Origin: JBNJEA01 sp051745395
Lineage (GTDB): Bacteria > Desulfobacterota > Desulfobacteria > Desulfobacterales > Desulfosalsimonadaceae
DNA: 31,985 bases
Direction: 5' to 3'
NCBI GenBank assembly: GCA_051745395.1
Contig: JBNJEA010000018.1
Coordinates: 1 to 31,985, forward strand
The notes under the pieces are model-generated. The model saw only the letters and a list, made by a program, of their open reading frames with translations. It was not told where the DNA came from and did not search any database. The position numbers and the translations under genes are program-made. Shown here one piece after another: positions 25,817 through 31,985 of the stretch. Numbering within the stretch: position 1 is the first letter of the stretch; the number at the start of each line of letters is the position of its first letter.

Positions 25817-27084
25817 TGGTTTCGGCCAATACGGAGCAGCTCAACATGCCGGTTTTGCCGGTGGGCATGGCCTGTGTTGCCGCGGCGATCGAACATGCCG
25901 GCCACGAAATCCGGGTTGTCAACCTGATGCGGCCCGAGCATGTCGAAAAATCGCTTGCACCCGCCATTGCGGAGTTTGCCCCGGATGTGATCGGCATATC
26001 GGTGCGAAACATCGATGATCAGAATATGCAGGCGCCCAACTTTCTGCTGTCGCAGGTCAAGCCGGTGATCGCCGAATGCCGCAGTCTCGCAGACGCCCCG
26101 ATCGTGCTGGGCGGGCCGGGCTACAGCATATTTCCCGAATCGGCCCTGGCCTACCTGGGAGCCGACTACGGCATCCAGGGCGAAGGGGAATGGGCGATGA
26201 TCGAGTTGCTGGCGCGGCTGGAAAAAAACGCTTCTCTGGCGGGCTTAAACGGACTCTGGATACCGGGTACGGGCCTGATGGCCCCGCCGTTTCGCAACCG
26301 GGACCTTGACGCCTACCCGATGCCCCTGCCCGGCCGGCACCTGGACCTTCCCCCGGATGTTGACTCCCGGGAGCTGATGGTGCCGTTTCAAACCCGGCGG
26401 GGCTGCCCCATGAACTGCAGCTATTGTTCCACCCCGGCTATCGAGGGCCGGCACATGAGAAGGCATGCCCCCGAAACGGCCGCAGACAACCTGAAGCGGT
26501 TTGTGGAAGCCGGGTATAAGCGGTTTTTCTTCGTGGACAACACGTTTAACCTGCCGCCGTCCTATGCCAAAACCCTCTGCGACCAAATCGTTGCGGCCGG
26601 CCTTGATATCGCCTGGCAGGGCATTGTCTATCCCACCCGCATCGATGAAGCGCTGGTCGAAAAAATGGCACAGTCCGGATGCCGGGGGGCGAGCGTGGGG
26701 TTTGAAAGCGCCAGTGATTGCGTGCTTTCGGCCATGAACAAAAAATACGGCAAAGACGAGATCCGCCGCTTATCGGAAATGCTGTACCGGCACGGCATTG
26801 ATCGCATGGGGTTTTTGTTGCTGGGCGGACCCGGCGAAACCCGGGAAACCGTTCTGGAAAGCATTGCTTTTGCCGAAAGGCTCGAACTCGAATCCGTTAA
26901 GCTCACCGCCGGCATCCGGATCTATCCGTCCACGCCGCTGGCTGAAACCGCCCGGCAAAAGGGGGTTGTCGACCCCGGGGCCAGTCTTCTCGAACCCGCG
27001 TTTTACGTCGAACCCGGCCTGGAGGGCTGGCTCCAGGGCACCATCGCGGACGCCATTGCCCGAAATCCCGGTTGGATGACGTAG
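25804..27084 (+). CDS. B12-binding-domain radical SAM protein
   Basis: This is a 426-aa class B-type radical SAM enzyme. The cobalamin-binding-like region (about 1-145) starts MRVLMVSANTEQLNMPVLPV and includes DVIGISVRNIDD and VLGGPGYS. It lacks the His of the classical DxHxxG motif, as is common in this class. The cluster motif is C201-x3-C205-x2-C208 (RRGCPMNCSYCSTP). The barrel continues with FFFVDNTFNLP and ASVGFESASD and ends with a GGPGET block. It is similar in layout to the protein at 19457-21265 but shorter and without its helical tail. It is coupled to the upstream methyltransferase; the product is unknown. Confidence 0.87.
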   Translation: MRVLMVSANTEQLNMPVLPVGMACVAAAIEHAGHEIRVVNLMRPEHVEKSLAPAIAEFAPDVIGISVRNIDDQNMQAPNFLLSQVKPVIAECRSLADAPIVLGGPGYSIFPESALAYLGADYGIQGEGEWAMIELLARLEKNASLAGLNGLWIPGTGLMAPPFRNRDLDAYPMPLPGRHLDLPPDVDSRELMVPFQTRRGCPMNCSYCSTPAIEGRHMRRHAPETAADNLKRFVEAGYKRFFFVDNTFNLPPSYAKTLCDQIVAAGLDIAWQGIVYPTRIDEALVEKMAQSGCRGASVGFESASDCVLSAMNKKYGKDEIRRLSEMLYRHGIDRMGFLLLGGPGETRETVLESIAFAERLELESVKLTAGIRIYPSTPLAETARQKGVVDPGASLLEPAFYVEPGLEGWLQGTIADAIARNPGWMT

Positions 27085-27127
27085 CGAGTGTTTGCTTCAA
27101 GGCGTCGGCCGCCATCTGTAAAACCCG

Positions 27128-27583
27128 TTACTCTCCTTGTTGACGGGCTTTTCGAAATACAGACGTAAACCGCATCACCTCTTTTCCGTCCGCATTACAG
27201 ACCGTGGCCGATCCCTTCAGGTTTCGCCCTTCCTGTTCCACCACCCGGGCTTTAGCCGTGATGGTGCCGCATAGGACGGGACGCAGGAATTCGTTTTGCA
27301 TATGGGTGGTGGCAAAACGGGTTCCCGGCGGCAGCAAACTCTTAATCGCCATGCCCACTGCCGTGTCTGCCAGGCTCACCACGGCCCCGCCGTGCATCAG
27401 GCCCGCTCCCTGGGCGTATTCGAAACAAAACGGCATGCTCAAAAGCGCCCGGCCGTCGGCGGCTTCATGGATGGTCATGTTCAACAGTCGTTCAAACGGG
27501 GAGCAGTCGATCCACTGATCCAGCTCCACATGGTGGGGGCCGGTGTTTTGTCCGCAATCGATGATTTTTGTATAATCCGTCAA
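27128..27583 (-). CDS. PaaI-like hotdog-fold thioesterase
   Basis: This is a 151-aa protein of the PaaI/4HBT group, which hydrolyses acyl-CoA thioesters, often of aromatic or damaged substrates. The signature GAGLMHGGAVVSLADTAVG covers the catalytic helix region; ATTHMQNEFLRPV and a late hotdog strand (TAKARVVEQEG) follow. The TTG start at 27583 has AAGGAG at good spacing and is preferred over a TTG 27 bp upstream that has no site. It is convergent with the radical SAM gene (43-bp gap). Nothing ties it firmly to one pathway. It could be a housekeeping CoA-release enzyme. Confidence 0.88.
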   Translation of the reverse strand: MTDYTKIIDCGQNTGPHHVELDQWIDCSPFERLLNMTIHEAADGRALLSMPFCFEYAQGAGLMHGGAVVSLADTAVGMAIKSLLPPGTRFATTHMQNEFLRPVLCGTITAKARVVEQEGRNLKGSATVCNADGKEVMRFTSVFRKARQQGE

Positions 27584-27686
27584 CTGGTTTCTCCTTGCTT
27601 TTGGGTCCAATCATCATTTTTCTATATTCCATATCACAGCTGCCGCCATAACGGCCACCCGCAATGCGGTTTGTCGTTGCCATCTG

Positions 27687-27714
27687 TTGAAAAACATGAG
27701 ATATTAAATATTTA
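27687..27714 (+). promoter_or_regulatory. Promoter candidate for the EEP-fold gene
   Basis: TTGAAA (27687-27692), a 16-bp AT-rich spacer and TATTTA (27709-27714) lie about 35 bp before the start codon at 27748. The position suits a sigma-70 promoter, but the AT-rich context allows other alignments. Confidence 0.35.
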
Positions 27715-27747
27715 TAGCACTAAATAGTAGGGAAAGCGGGAGAGCCA

Positions 27748-28530
27748 ATGCGAGTGATGACCTTTAACCTGCGGTTTGAAAACGATCGGGACGGAGACAA
27801 CGCCTGGCAAAACCGCCGGGACCAGGTGGTGGATGTTGTCAAAACCTACCGGCCGGATATCCTCGGCACCCAGGAGGGCAAGTGGAACCAGTTGATGTAT
27901 TTACAGGAAAGCCTGCCGGATTACCGGGCCCATCTGCCGGACCGGGCGCCGGACCCGGTGGTCCAGAGCCCGACGTTGTTTGTTAAAGCAGACCGTCTGG
28001 ATATCACCGGAGGCGGGGATTTCTGGCTGTCGACCACGCCGGACGTCCACCTGAGCAAGGACTGGGACAGCGCGTTTCCGCGGATGCTAAGCTATGCAAA
28101 GCTTTGGGACAAAAAGCGCGAAAAGACGTTTTACGCCGGGGTGACCCACCTGGATCACATGGGCGCCGAGGCCCGGTACAACCAGGCCAAAATCGCCGCC
28201 GACTGGGCCAATGGACTGGATCTGCCGGTGATGCTCATGGGCGATTTCAACGACACGCCGGATTCCGGGGTCCACCGGGTGCTGACCCGGCCGGAAACGG
28301 CATTGTCCGACACCTGGGCGGCACTGGAAAAAACCGAAGGGCCGGACAGTTTCACTCACCACGGGTTCAAGGGGGTGCCCCAGGTGGCACGGATGGACTG
28401 GATTCTGGTCAGTGCGGCCTTTCGGGTCGTTGATGCCCGCATTATTCACGACCAGGAAAAGGGCTTTTATCCGTCGGATCACTTTCCCTACCTGGCCGAT
28501 TTAGGCTGGAGCAAATCAACAGCGGTTTAG
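27748..28530 (+). CDS. Endonuclease/exonuclease/phosphatase-fold hydrolase
   Basis: This is a 260-aa metal-dependent phosphoesterase of the EEP superfamily. The diagnostic motifs are MTFNLRFEN at the N-terminus, DILGTQEG with the metal-binding Glu, THLDHMG, LMGDFNDTPDSG, and SDHFPYLADL with the catalytic His near the C-terminus. No signal peptide or membrane segment is seen, so it is probably cytoplasmic. The superfamily covers nucleases, inositol phosphatases and sphingomyelinases; the sequence alone does not choose between them. GGGAG lies 7 bp before the ATG. Its stop codon overlaps the stop of the convergent gene downstream. Confidence 0.9.
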   Translation: MRVMTFNLRFENDRDGDNAWQNRRDQVVDVVKTYRPDILGTQEGKWNQLMYLQESLPDYRAHLPDRAPDPVVQSPTLFVKADRLDITGGGDFWLSTTPDVHLSKDWDSAFPRMLSYAKLWDKKREKTFYAGVTHLDHMGAEARYNQAKIAADWANGLDLPVMLMGDFNDTPDSGVHRVLTRPETALSDTWAALEKTEGPDSFTHHGFKGVPQVARMDWILVSAAFRVVDARIIHDQEKGFYPSDHFPYLADLGWSKSTAV

Positions 28531-29123
28531 GGGGCCGCGGCCGCTTCACCTTCGGGCTTGAAGGTCAGCAGGGTGCGGCTGCCGTTGTCTTTTTCGGTAA
28601 ACATGCCGACTTCCACCAGGGTGTCGACCACCTGGTTGAGGGTCCCCACGTCGACTTCCTCGTTGGACATGGTGGAAAGAATCCCGATAACCTCTTCGCG
28701 GCTGCGGTCCATGCCGTCGCCGAGCACCCGGTGGATGTTTTCCTGGATGTCCTGGCCGACATTGCCGTCGGCGATGGCCATGCTCTGCTGATAGGCCACC
28801 TCCTGCGGCCGGATCCGTCTTTCCTGGGCCCGGGCCTTTCTGCGGATATGAAAGCCCCGGAAGGCAAATACGGTAAACAGCACCAGAAACAGCCCGCCGA
28901 ATACCATGACAAGCAAAATAAAGGGCATGTGTTCATACGTGGCTGCATAAAGCGACGCCGCGCATCCGAACAGGCACGTGGCCACGCTCAAGTACAGCGC
29001 GCCCCAGAAAAAGGCGTGATCCGATTCCTTGATCGCCGATACGGGCACCACGGTAATGCCCGAAAAGGACGGCGAAAGCAGGGTTTTGACCCGCTTTAAG
29101 TTAAGTGAACGCTTGTTTGCCAT
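28527..29123 (-). CDS. Unknown two-helix membrane protein with cytoplasmic helical domain
   Basis: This is a 198-aa protein not assigned to a family. Two hydrophobic helices (about 38-60 and 66-90) are separated by a short loop. They are followed by a basic stop-transfer region (RRKARAQERR) and a C-terminal soluble domain of about 100 residues rich in Glu/Asp. The EEVIGILSTMSNEEVDVGTLNQ part could be a small winged-helix-like fold, but this is a guess. The start has GAGGTGA 4-5 bp upstream. The stop codon is shared in antisense with the stop of the EEP gene (bases 28528-28529). Function is unknown. Confidence 0.75.
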   Translation of the reverse strand: MANKRSLNLKRVKTLLSPSFSGITVVPVSAIKESDHAFFWGALYLSVATCLFGCAASLYAATYEHMPFILLVMVFGGLFLVLFTVFAFRGFHIRRKARAQERRIRPQEVAYQQSMAIADGNVGQDIQENIHRVLGDGMDRSREEVIGILSTMSNEEVDVGTLNQVVDTLVEVGMFTEKDNGSRTLLTFKPEGEAAAAP

Positions 29124-29380
29124 AAAGTCACCTCATGTTGTGGTTTTGTATACATAGACGTTGTCTGAAAGTTGAATTGACCGCATGGATGTCCGGGGTG
29201 CCCGCTGGGTTTCCGGAGCATAATCCGCCGATTTATATCATCACGCCATATGGATTGAAAAATATGGCAGAAATGAATTTGCAACTTTTGTGCCTTTGTG
29301 TTTTTTTTTGATCCGGTTTCCGGCATTAAGGTGTCTATTCGCAATTGCCTTTTCTTTTTCCAATTCTGATCCTGCTTGCC
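29124..29380. other. Intergenic stretch without recognised genes
   Basis: This is the upstream region of the membrane-protein gene on the - strand. It is AT-rich and ends in a run of nine T after TTTGTGCCTTTGTG. I see no conserved ORF, RNA or clear promoter here. Confidence 0.5.
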
Positions 29381-29629
29381 GCAGGCGATGGGGCACTGCT
29401 TTTCGCTTTTATCTTCCGGCCCTTGTTTTCTTAGGCGCATCGGCCGGGGGATTCCTGCCCCCACCCCACTCTCGCTCCCCGGCTCGAAAAAGTCCTGCCA
29501 TGTCAATGACGACAGTGCCCCTCAAAACGGCCCGACTTCAATCCGGTGGGGCTTCCCCCACCCGATGCGCCTAAGAAAACGTACGGGCCTACAGATACAA
29601 TCGCTCAAAGCAGTCCCCCCATCGCCTGC
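29381..29629. repeat. Large structured inverted-repeat element, possible ncRNA
   Basis: The outer arms GCAGGCGATGGGG (29381-29393) and CCCCATCGCCTGC (29617-29629) are perfect complements. A second 18-bp perfect pair runs TTTTCTTAGGCGCATCGG (29426-29443) with its complement at 29562-29579. The sequence between the two pairs also aligns as an imperfect stem. The centre contains two further hairpins: GGGGG/CCCCC at 29446-29462, and GGTGGGG-CTTC-CCCCACC at 29545-29562, the latter partly competing with the 18-bp stem. No convincing ORF exists. It could be a repeated element or a structured RNA. GATCCT occurs just outside on both sides (29368, 29639). Confidence 0.6.
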
Positions 29630-29694
29630 TCAGTCCCCGATCCTTAAAAAAAGTCTAATATTCTGACACCTCAAGCAAAAAAATTTTGTTTTCC

Positions 29695-29957
29695 GGTTAT
29701 CCGGAAGACTCCAGTTATTGTTCATTTCAAACAAGAAAAAATTTCGGGAGGCCGGTACATATCCAAAAAAAGACATCGCCTCGTCTGTCATGCCTGCGGA
29801 GGCAGGCATCCAGGGGGTCTTGCTATCTGGAAAACTGGATGCCTGCCTTCGCAGGCATGACGGTCATAGCAAGTGGTTTTTTTGTTAGGTGATGGCAGTT
29901 CATGATGCCTTGATTCAGAATACAAAATCATGAATTGGAATATTTCGGGATAACCAG
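29695..29957. mobile_element. MITE-like element, long class, copy 2
   Basis: The 263-bp copy has left end GGTTATCCGGAAGACTCCAG and right end TTGGAATATTTCGGGATAACC. It carries the same internal block as copy 1: AAAAAAAGAC, then CCTCGTCTGTCATGCCTGCG and the returning arm. Flanking direct repeats ATTTTGTTTTCC (29683-29694) and ATTTTGCTTTTA (29958-29969) match at 9 of 12. The right third differs from copy 1. Confidence 0.75.
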
Positions 29958-29996
29958 ATTTTGCTTTTATTGTTTTCGGAAAAGTACAACGTTGCC

Positions 29997-30195
29997 CTGC
30001 CCGGGGAGGCGGGCAAAAGGGGCTTTCGGGCGAAATTAAAGGGTTTTGCCGAAAGGCCGGGCCCTTTGCGCCGCGTAAAAATTTCTCACTGTTTGAGGGC
30101 GTTAGCCCGAGTTTGAGAAATTTAGCGGCGCAAAGGGCCCGGCCCGGCAAAAGACTTTTGAGCGAGAAAGCGCCTTTTTACCGCCGACCGGGCAG
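29997..30195. repeat. Long imperfect palindrome of about 200 bp
   Basis: Arms of about 80-90 bp face each other around a centre near 30100. The inner ~40 bp (GCCGGGCCCTTTGCGCCGC with its complement GCGGCGCAAAGGGCCCGGC) is almost perfect. The outer part (CTGCCCGG...GGCGG...AAAAGG...GCTTTC) is more diverged. The loop TTTCTCACTGTTTGAG...GTTTGAGAAA contains its own dyad. A small hairpin GCCAGG-AGCG-CCTGGC abuts at 30195-30210. It is not protein-coding as far as can be seen. Confidence 0.7.
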
Positions 30196-30258
30196 CCAGG
30201 AGCGCCTGGCTTGGAATCGTGTCGAAGAGGCTTCTGAGGCGAGGAAATTAAATTTTTT

Positions 30259-30412
30259 GGTTATCCGGTTCGTTTCAGTAGGTCGCGAATCATCGAGTTG
30301 TTTTTCTAATCTCGCGCAAAGCCGCTAAGAGCGCCAAGAAGGGCTTGAAAACTTTGCGTCTTTGCGTCTTGGCGCGAAAATTGGCTGTTACTGGAGTAAA
30401 TCGGATAACCGG
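30259..30412. mobile_element. MITE-like element, short class, with perfect 12-bp target duplication
   Basis: The 154-bp element has ends GGTTATCCGG and CGGATAACCGG, flanked by the perfect direct repeat ATTAAATTTTTT (30247-30258 and 30413-30424). The inside is an imperfect hairpin of CGCAAAGCCGC / GCGTCTTGGCGCG type that aligns with the decayed copy at 5751-5896. It has no internal similarity to the long class beyond the ends. Confidence 0.78.
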
Positions 30413-30499
30413 ATTAAATTTTTTCCGCCGCCCCGTCAGCCCGAATGCTGTGGGGAACAGACTTTGCAGAAAGTCGGCGATGCGGTATGTAAGGCTTTT

Positions 30500-31501
30500 T
30501 TACTCGTCAAACGCCTGAATACTAGCGCGCAGCGACGCCTTTGCCTCGGTAATCATCCGCTCCACCAGTTCGGCGACGGAAGGAATATCGGTCACCCGGC
30601 CCACGGACTGGCCGATGGTGAGCATGGCGTTTTCCGCGTCGCCGCTTTGCCATACCTCCCGGGCCCGTTCGCCGGAAATCAGGGGCAGCAGTTCGGTCAG
30701 ATCGCCGCCTTCTGCTTCGACCCGCGCGATTTTGTCCATGATCTCGTTTTTCAGCGCCCGCACCTGCAAGCCGAAACCGGCCATTAGCGATTGGAGTTGC
30801 AGGGCGGTGTCGCGCTCGGTCTTTTCGATCAGCACGTTGTAGATATTGCCGTGGATGCCGCTTTCCTTTGTGGCCAGAAAGCGAGTGGCCATCATGATGC
30901 CGTCTGCGCCCAAAGCCAGCGCCGCGGCCATGCTTTTGCCGTCGGCCATGCCGCCGGCGGCCAGCAGCGGGATGTTGACCGCCTCCCGGACCCGGGGCAC
31001 CAGCACCATTGTAGAGACGTTGTCCATATGCGGAAAACCGCCTTCCTCGAAACCGGCGATGGTCACCGCGTCATAGCCGACCTTTTCCGCATGCACGGCA
31101 TGCTTGACCGTGCCGACCTTGTGGAGCACCTTGACACCGGCGTCTTTGGCCATGGGCAGAAATTCCGGCCCCAGGAACTTGTCCGCCGGCGCGCCGGCGA
31201 TTTCGATGGCCGTGACCTGCTTTTCGCAGCAGACCCGGAAAAAATCCTGCAGCAGTTCCACCGGCAGCCGGATCGACGGCATGGTGGTGATGTTGACGAT
31301 AAAGGGTTTGTCGGTCAGCCCCCGGGTTTCATCGATGGCGCCGCGCAGCTCGTCTGCCGAATTGTAATTGCCGGAAGTCAGGTTGCCCATGGCGCCGGTG
31401 TTGCTGATGGCCGCGGCCAGCGCCGGCTTGGCGATCCAGAGCATGCCGCCGCACTGGATGGGGTGTTCGATACCGAAAAGTTCCGTAATGCGGGTTTTCA
31501 T
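30500..31501 (-). CDS. Nitronate monooxygenase / 2-nitropropane dioxygenase family flavoprotein
   Basis: This is a 333-aa FMN-dependent TIM-barrel protein of the NMO/FabK-like family. It starts with the typical ITELFGIEHPIQCGGM and keeps SNTGAMGNLTSG. The FMN-phosphate site is represented by PLLAAGGMADGKSMAAALALGADGIMMATRF (31 residues, read as two adjacent blocks). The substrate may be a nitronate or, as for FabK-like members, an enoyl thioester; the sequence does not settle this. AAGGAA precedes the ATG. The partial FAD-dependent reductase gene lies 17 bp upstream on the same strand, so the two probably form an operon. Confidence 0.88.
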   Translation of the reverse strand: MKTRITELFGIEHPIQCGGMLWIAKPALAAAISNTGAMGNLTSGNYNSADELRGAIDETRGLTDKPFIVNITTMPSIRLPVELLQDFFRVCCEKQVTAIEIAGAPADKFLGPEFLPMAKDAGVKVLHKVGTVKHAVHAEKVGYDAVTIAGFEEGGFPHMDNVSTMVLVPRVREAVNIPLLAAGGMADGKSMAAALALGADGIMMATRFLATKESGIHGNIYNVLIEKTERDTALQLQSLMAGFGLQVRALKNEIMDKIARVEAEGGDLTELLPLISGERAREVWQSGDAENAMLTIGQSVGRVTDIPSVAELVERMITEAKASLRASIQAFDE

Positions 31502-31518
31502 GTTTTTCTTCCTTTCTG

Positions 31519-31985
31519 TCAGCGCGGTTGATCCGACCGTTGCGGCGGCATCCGGAAGCCGGTTTTTTGCCGGCCGTCATGGACCATGGCAAACCAGGGA
31601 TACTTTTTGATCAGCCGCAGCAGGTACGGGGTGACGATCCGGGAGGCCACATATCCGGCCGAATCCTTGTTCGGCAGCATCCGGCTGCGGGCTAGTGCGG
31701 TCAGCGCCCGGTCGATGGGCTTTCGGGCGGTGAGCTGCAGGTTGGTTTTGAGCAGGTGGCGGTATTGCCGCGTATCGATTTTTTCCCCTTCGGCATCGAC
31801 GCTTTCAGCCAGCAGCCAGCCGGACTGCCAGGCCGGCTCGATGCCGGCGCCGATGATCGGGTGGGCCAGGCCGAGGATGTCGCCGGCGCCGATAAACTCA
31901 ACACCGTCTTTGCGATAGGCCACCGGGTGCGCCCAGTTTTTTTCACGAGCATAAGCCTCAGCTTCACGGATGAAACGCTCTTCAT
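31519..31985 (-). CDS. FAD-dependent oxidoreductase, geranylgeranyl reductase-like, 5' end beyond window
   Basis: Only the C-terminal ~155 residues are present; the frame is open to the window edge. The FAD-binding block GAGDILGLAHPIIGAGIEPA matches the GDAAGxxxPxxGxGI motif of the geranylgeranyl reductase/digeranylgeranylglycerophospholipid reductase and related flavoprotein family. The remainder is helical and basic (LIKKYPWF near the end). The N-terminal Rossmann dinucleotide site must lie outside. The downstream nitronate monooxygenase-family gene begins 17 bp after its stop. The substrate is uncertain; isoprenoid lipid or another unsaturated substrate is possible. Confidence 0.75.
   Translation of the reverse strand, partial: EERFIREAEAYAREKNWAHPVAYRKDGVEFIGAGDILGLAHPIIGAGIEPAWQSGWLLAESVDAEGEKIDTRQYRHLLKTNLQLTARKPIDRALTALARSRMLPNKDSAGYVASRIVTPYLLRLIKKYPWFAMVHDGRQKTGFRMPPQRSDQPR

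Noticed and set aside
27121..27150. Bidirectional terminator between the radical SAM gene and the thioesterase
   Set aside because: The stem is only CCCGT/ACGGG with a bulge and short T-tracts, and is partly coding; too weak to list.
29301..29312. Additional fragment of the short element (TTTGTGCCTTTGTG-like text)
   Set aside because: It resembles one arm of the CGCAAAG hairpin, but has no partner arm or element end.
29096..29506. 136-aa open frame on the - strand in the repeat island
   Set aside because: It spans the structured inverted repeat and the upstream region of another gene; composition and lack of a ribosome site suggest a spurious ORF.
30113..30328. 71-aa open frame on the + strand
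   Set aside because: It reads through the long palindrome into the short MITE, so it is a by-product of repeats.

Overview
The window is a 32-kb piece of a G+C-rich, gene-dense bacterial chromosome. The mix of glutamine-regulation genes, paired acyl-CoA dehydrogenases, B12-type radical SAM enzymes, many c-di-GMP/two-component proteins, a CFI-box extracellular protease and many palindromic intergenic repeats suggests a marine or sediment Desulfobacterota (Desulfobacterales-like) genome. This placement is inference; no rRNA or marker gene fixes it. No tRNA, rRNA, CRISPR array, phage gene or transposase gene was seen.

Layout. 1-5.6 kb: nitrogen-control block on the + strand, with glnD (5' end cut by the window), amtB, a P-II gene and glnA, closed by a strong terminator. 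5.7-8.2 kb: a repeat copy, a structured leader, an exported subtilisin-like protease with a Gly-run/CFI-box C-terminus, and a strong terminator. 8.4-9.6 kb: a small hypothetical protein and a cation diffusion facilitator. 9.6-13.6 kb (-): a four-PAS hybrid histidine kinase and a fused chorismate mutase/prephenate dehydrogenase (tyrA). 13.9-15 kb (+): an LPG-synthase/flippase-like membrane protein. 15-16.7 kb (-): a REC-degenerate GGDEF-EAL protein. 16.9-19.3 kb (-): two adjacent acyl-CoA dehydrogenase genes with complementary loss of active-site motifs, preceded by a promoter/operator. 19.3-22.5 kb (-): an octamer tandem tract, a B12-binding radical SAM protein and an orphan bioB. 23-27.1 kb (+): a GAF-REC-GGDEF diguanylate cyclase with a degenerate HisKA segment, a membrane-anchored methyltransferase, and a second B12 radical SAM protein overlapping it. 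27.1-29.1 kb: a hotdog thioesterase, an endonuclease/exonuclease/phosphatase-fold protein and an unknown two-helix membrane protein. 29.1-30.5 kb: a gene-free repeat island. 30.5-32 kb (-): a nitronate monooxygenase-family protein and a partial FAD-dependent reductase.

Two results stand out. First, there is a family of short non-autonomous elements with termini GGTTATCCGG...CGGATAACC and 12-14 bp A/T-rich target duplications. Copies lie at 22546-22805, 29695-29957 and 30259-30412, with a decayed copy at 5751-5896 and a lone end at 13831-13852. Two size classes carry unrelated internal palindromes between related ends. Second, the acyl-CoA dehydrogenase pair looks like an obligate heteromer. 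One subunit keeps the catalytic Glu and flavin-side motifs but has lost the Arg/Gln motifs that reach into the partner's FAD site; the other subunit shows the reverse.

Functionally, GlnD, P-II, AmtB and GlnA form one nitrogen-sensing and assimilation circuit. Two c-di-GMP enzymes and a large hybrid kinase give local signalling capacity. The remaining enzymes (acyl-CoA dehydrogenases, thioesterase, nitronate monooxygenase, GGR-like reductase, radical SAM proteins) suggest lipid or CoA-thioester metabolism with unknown substrates.
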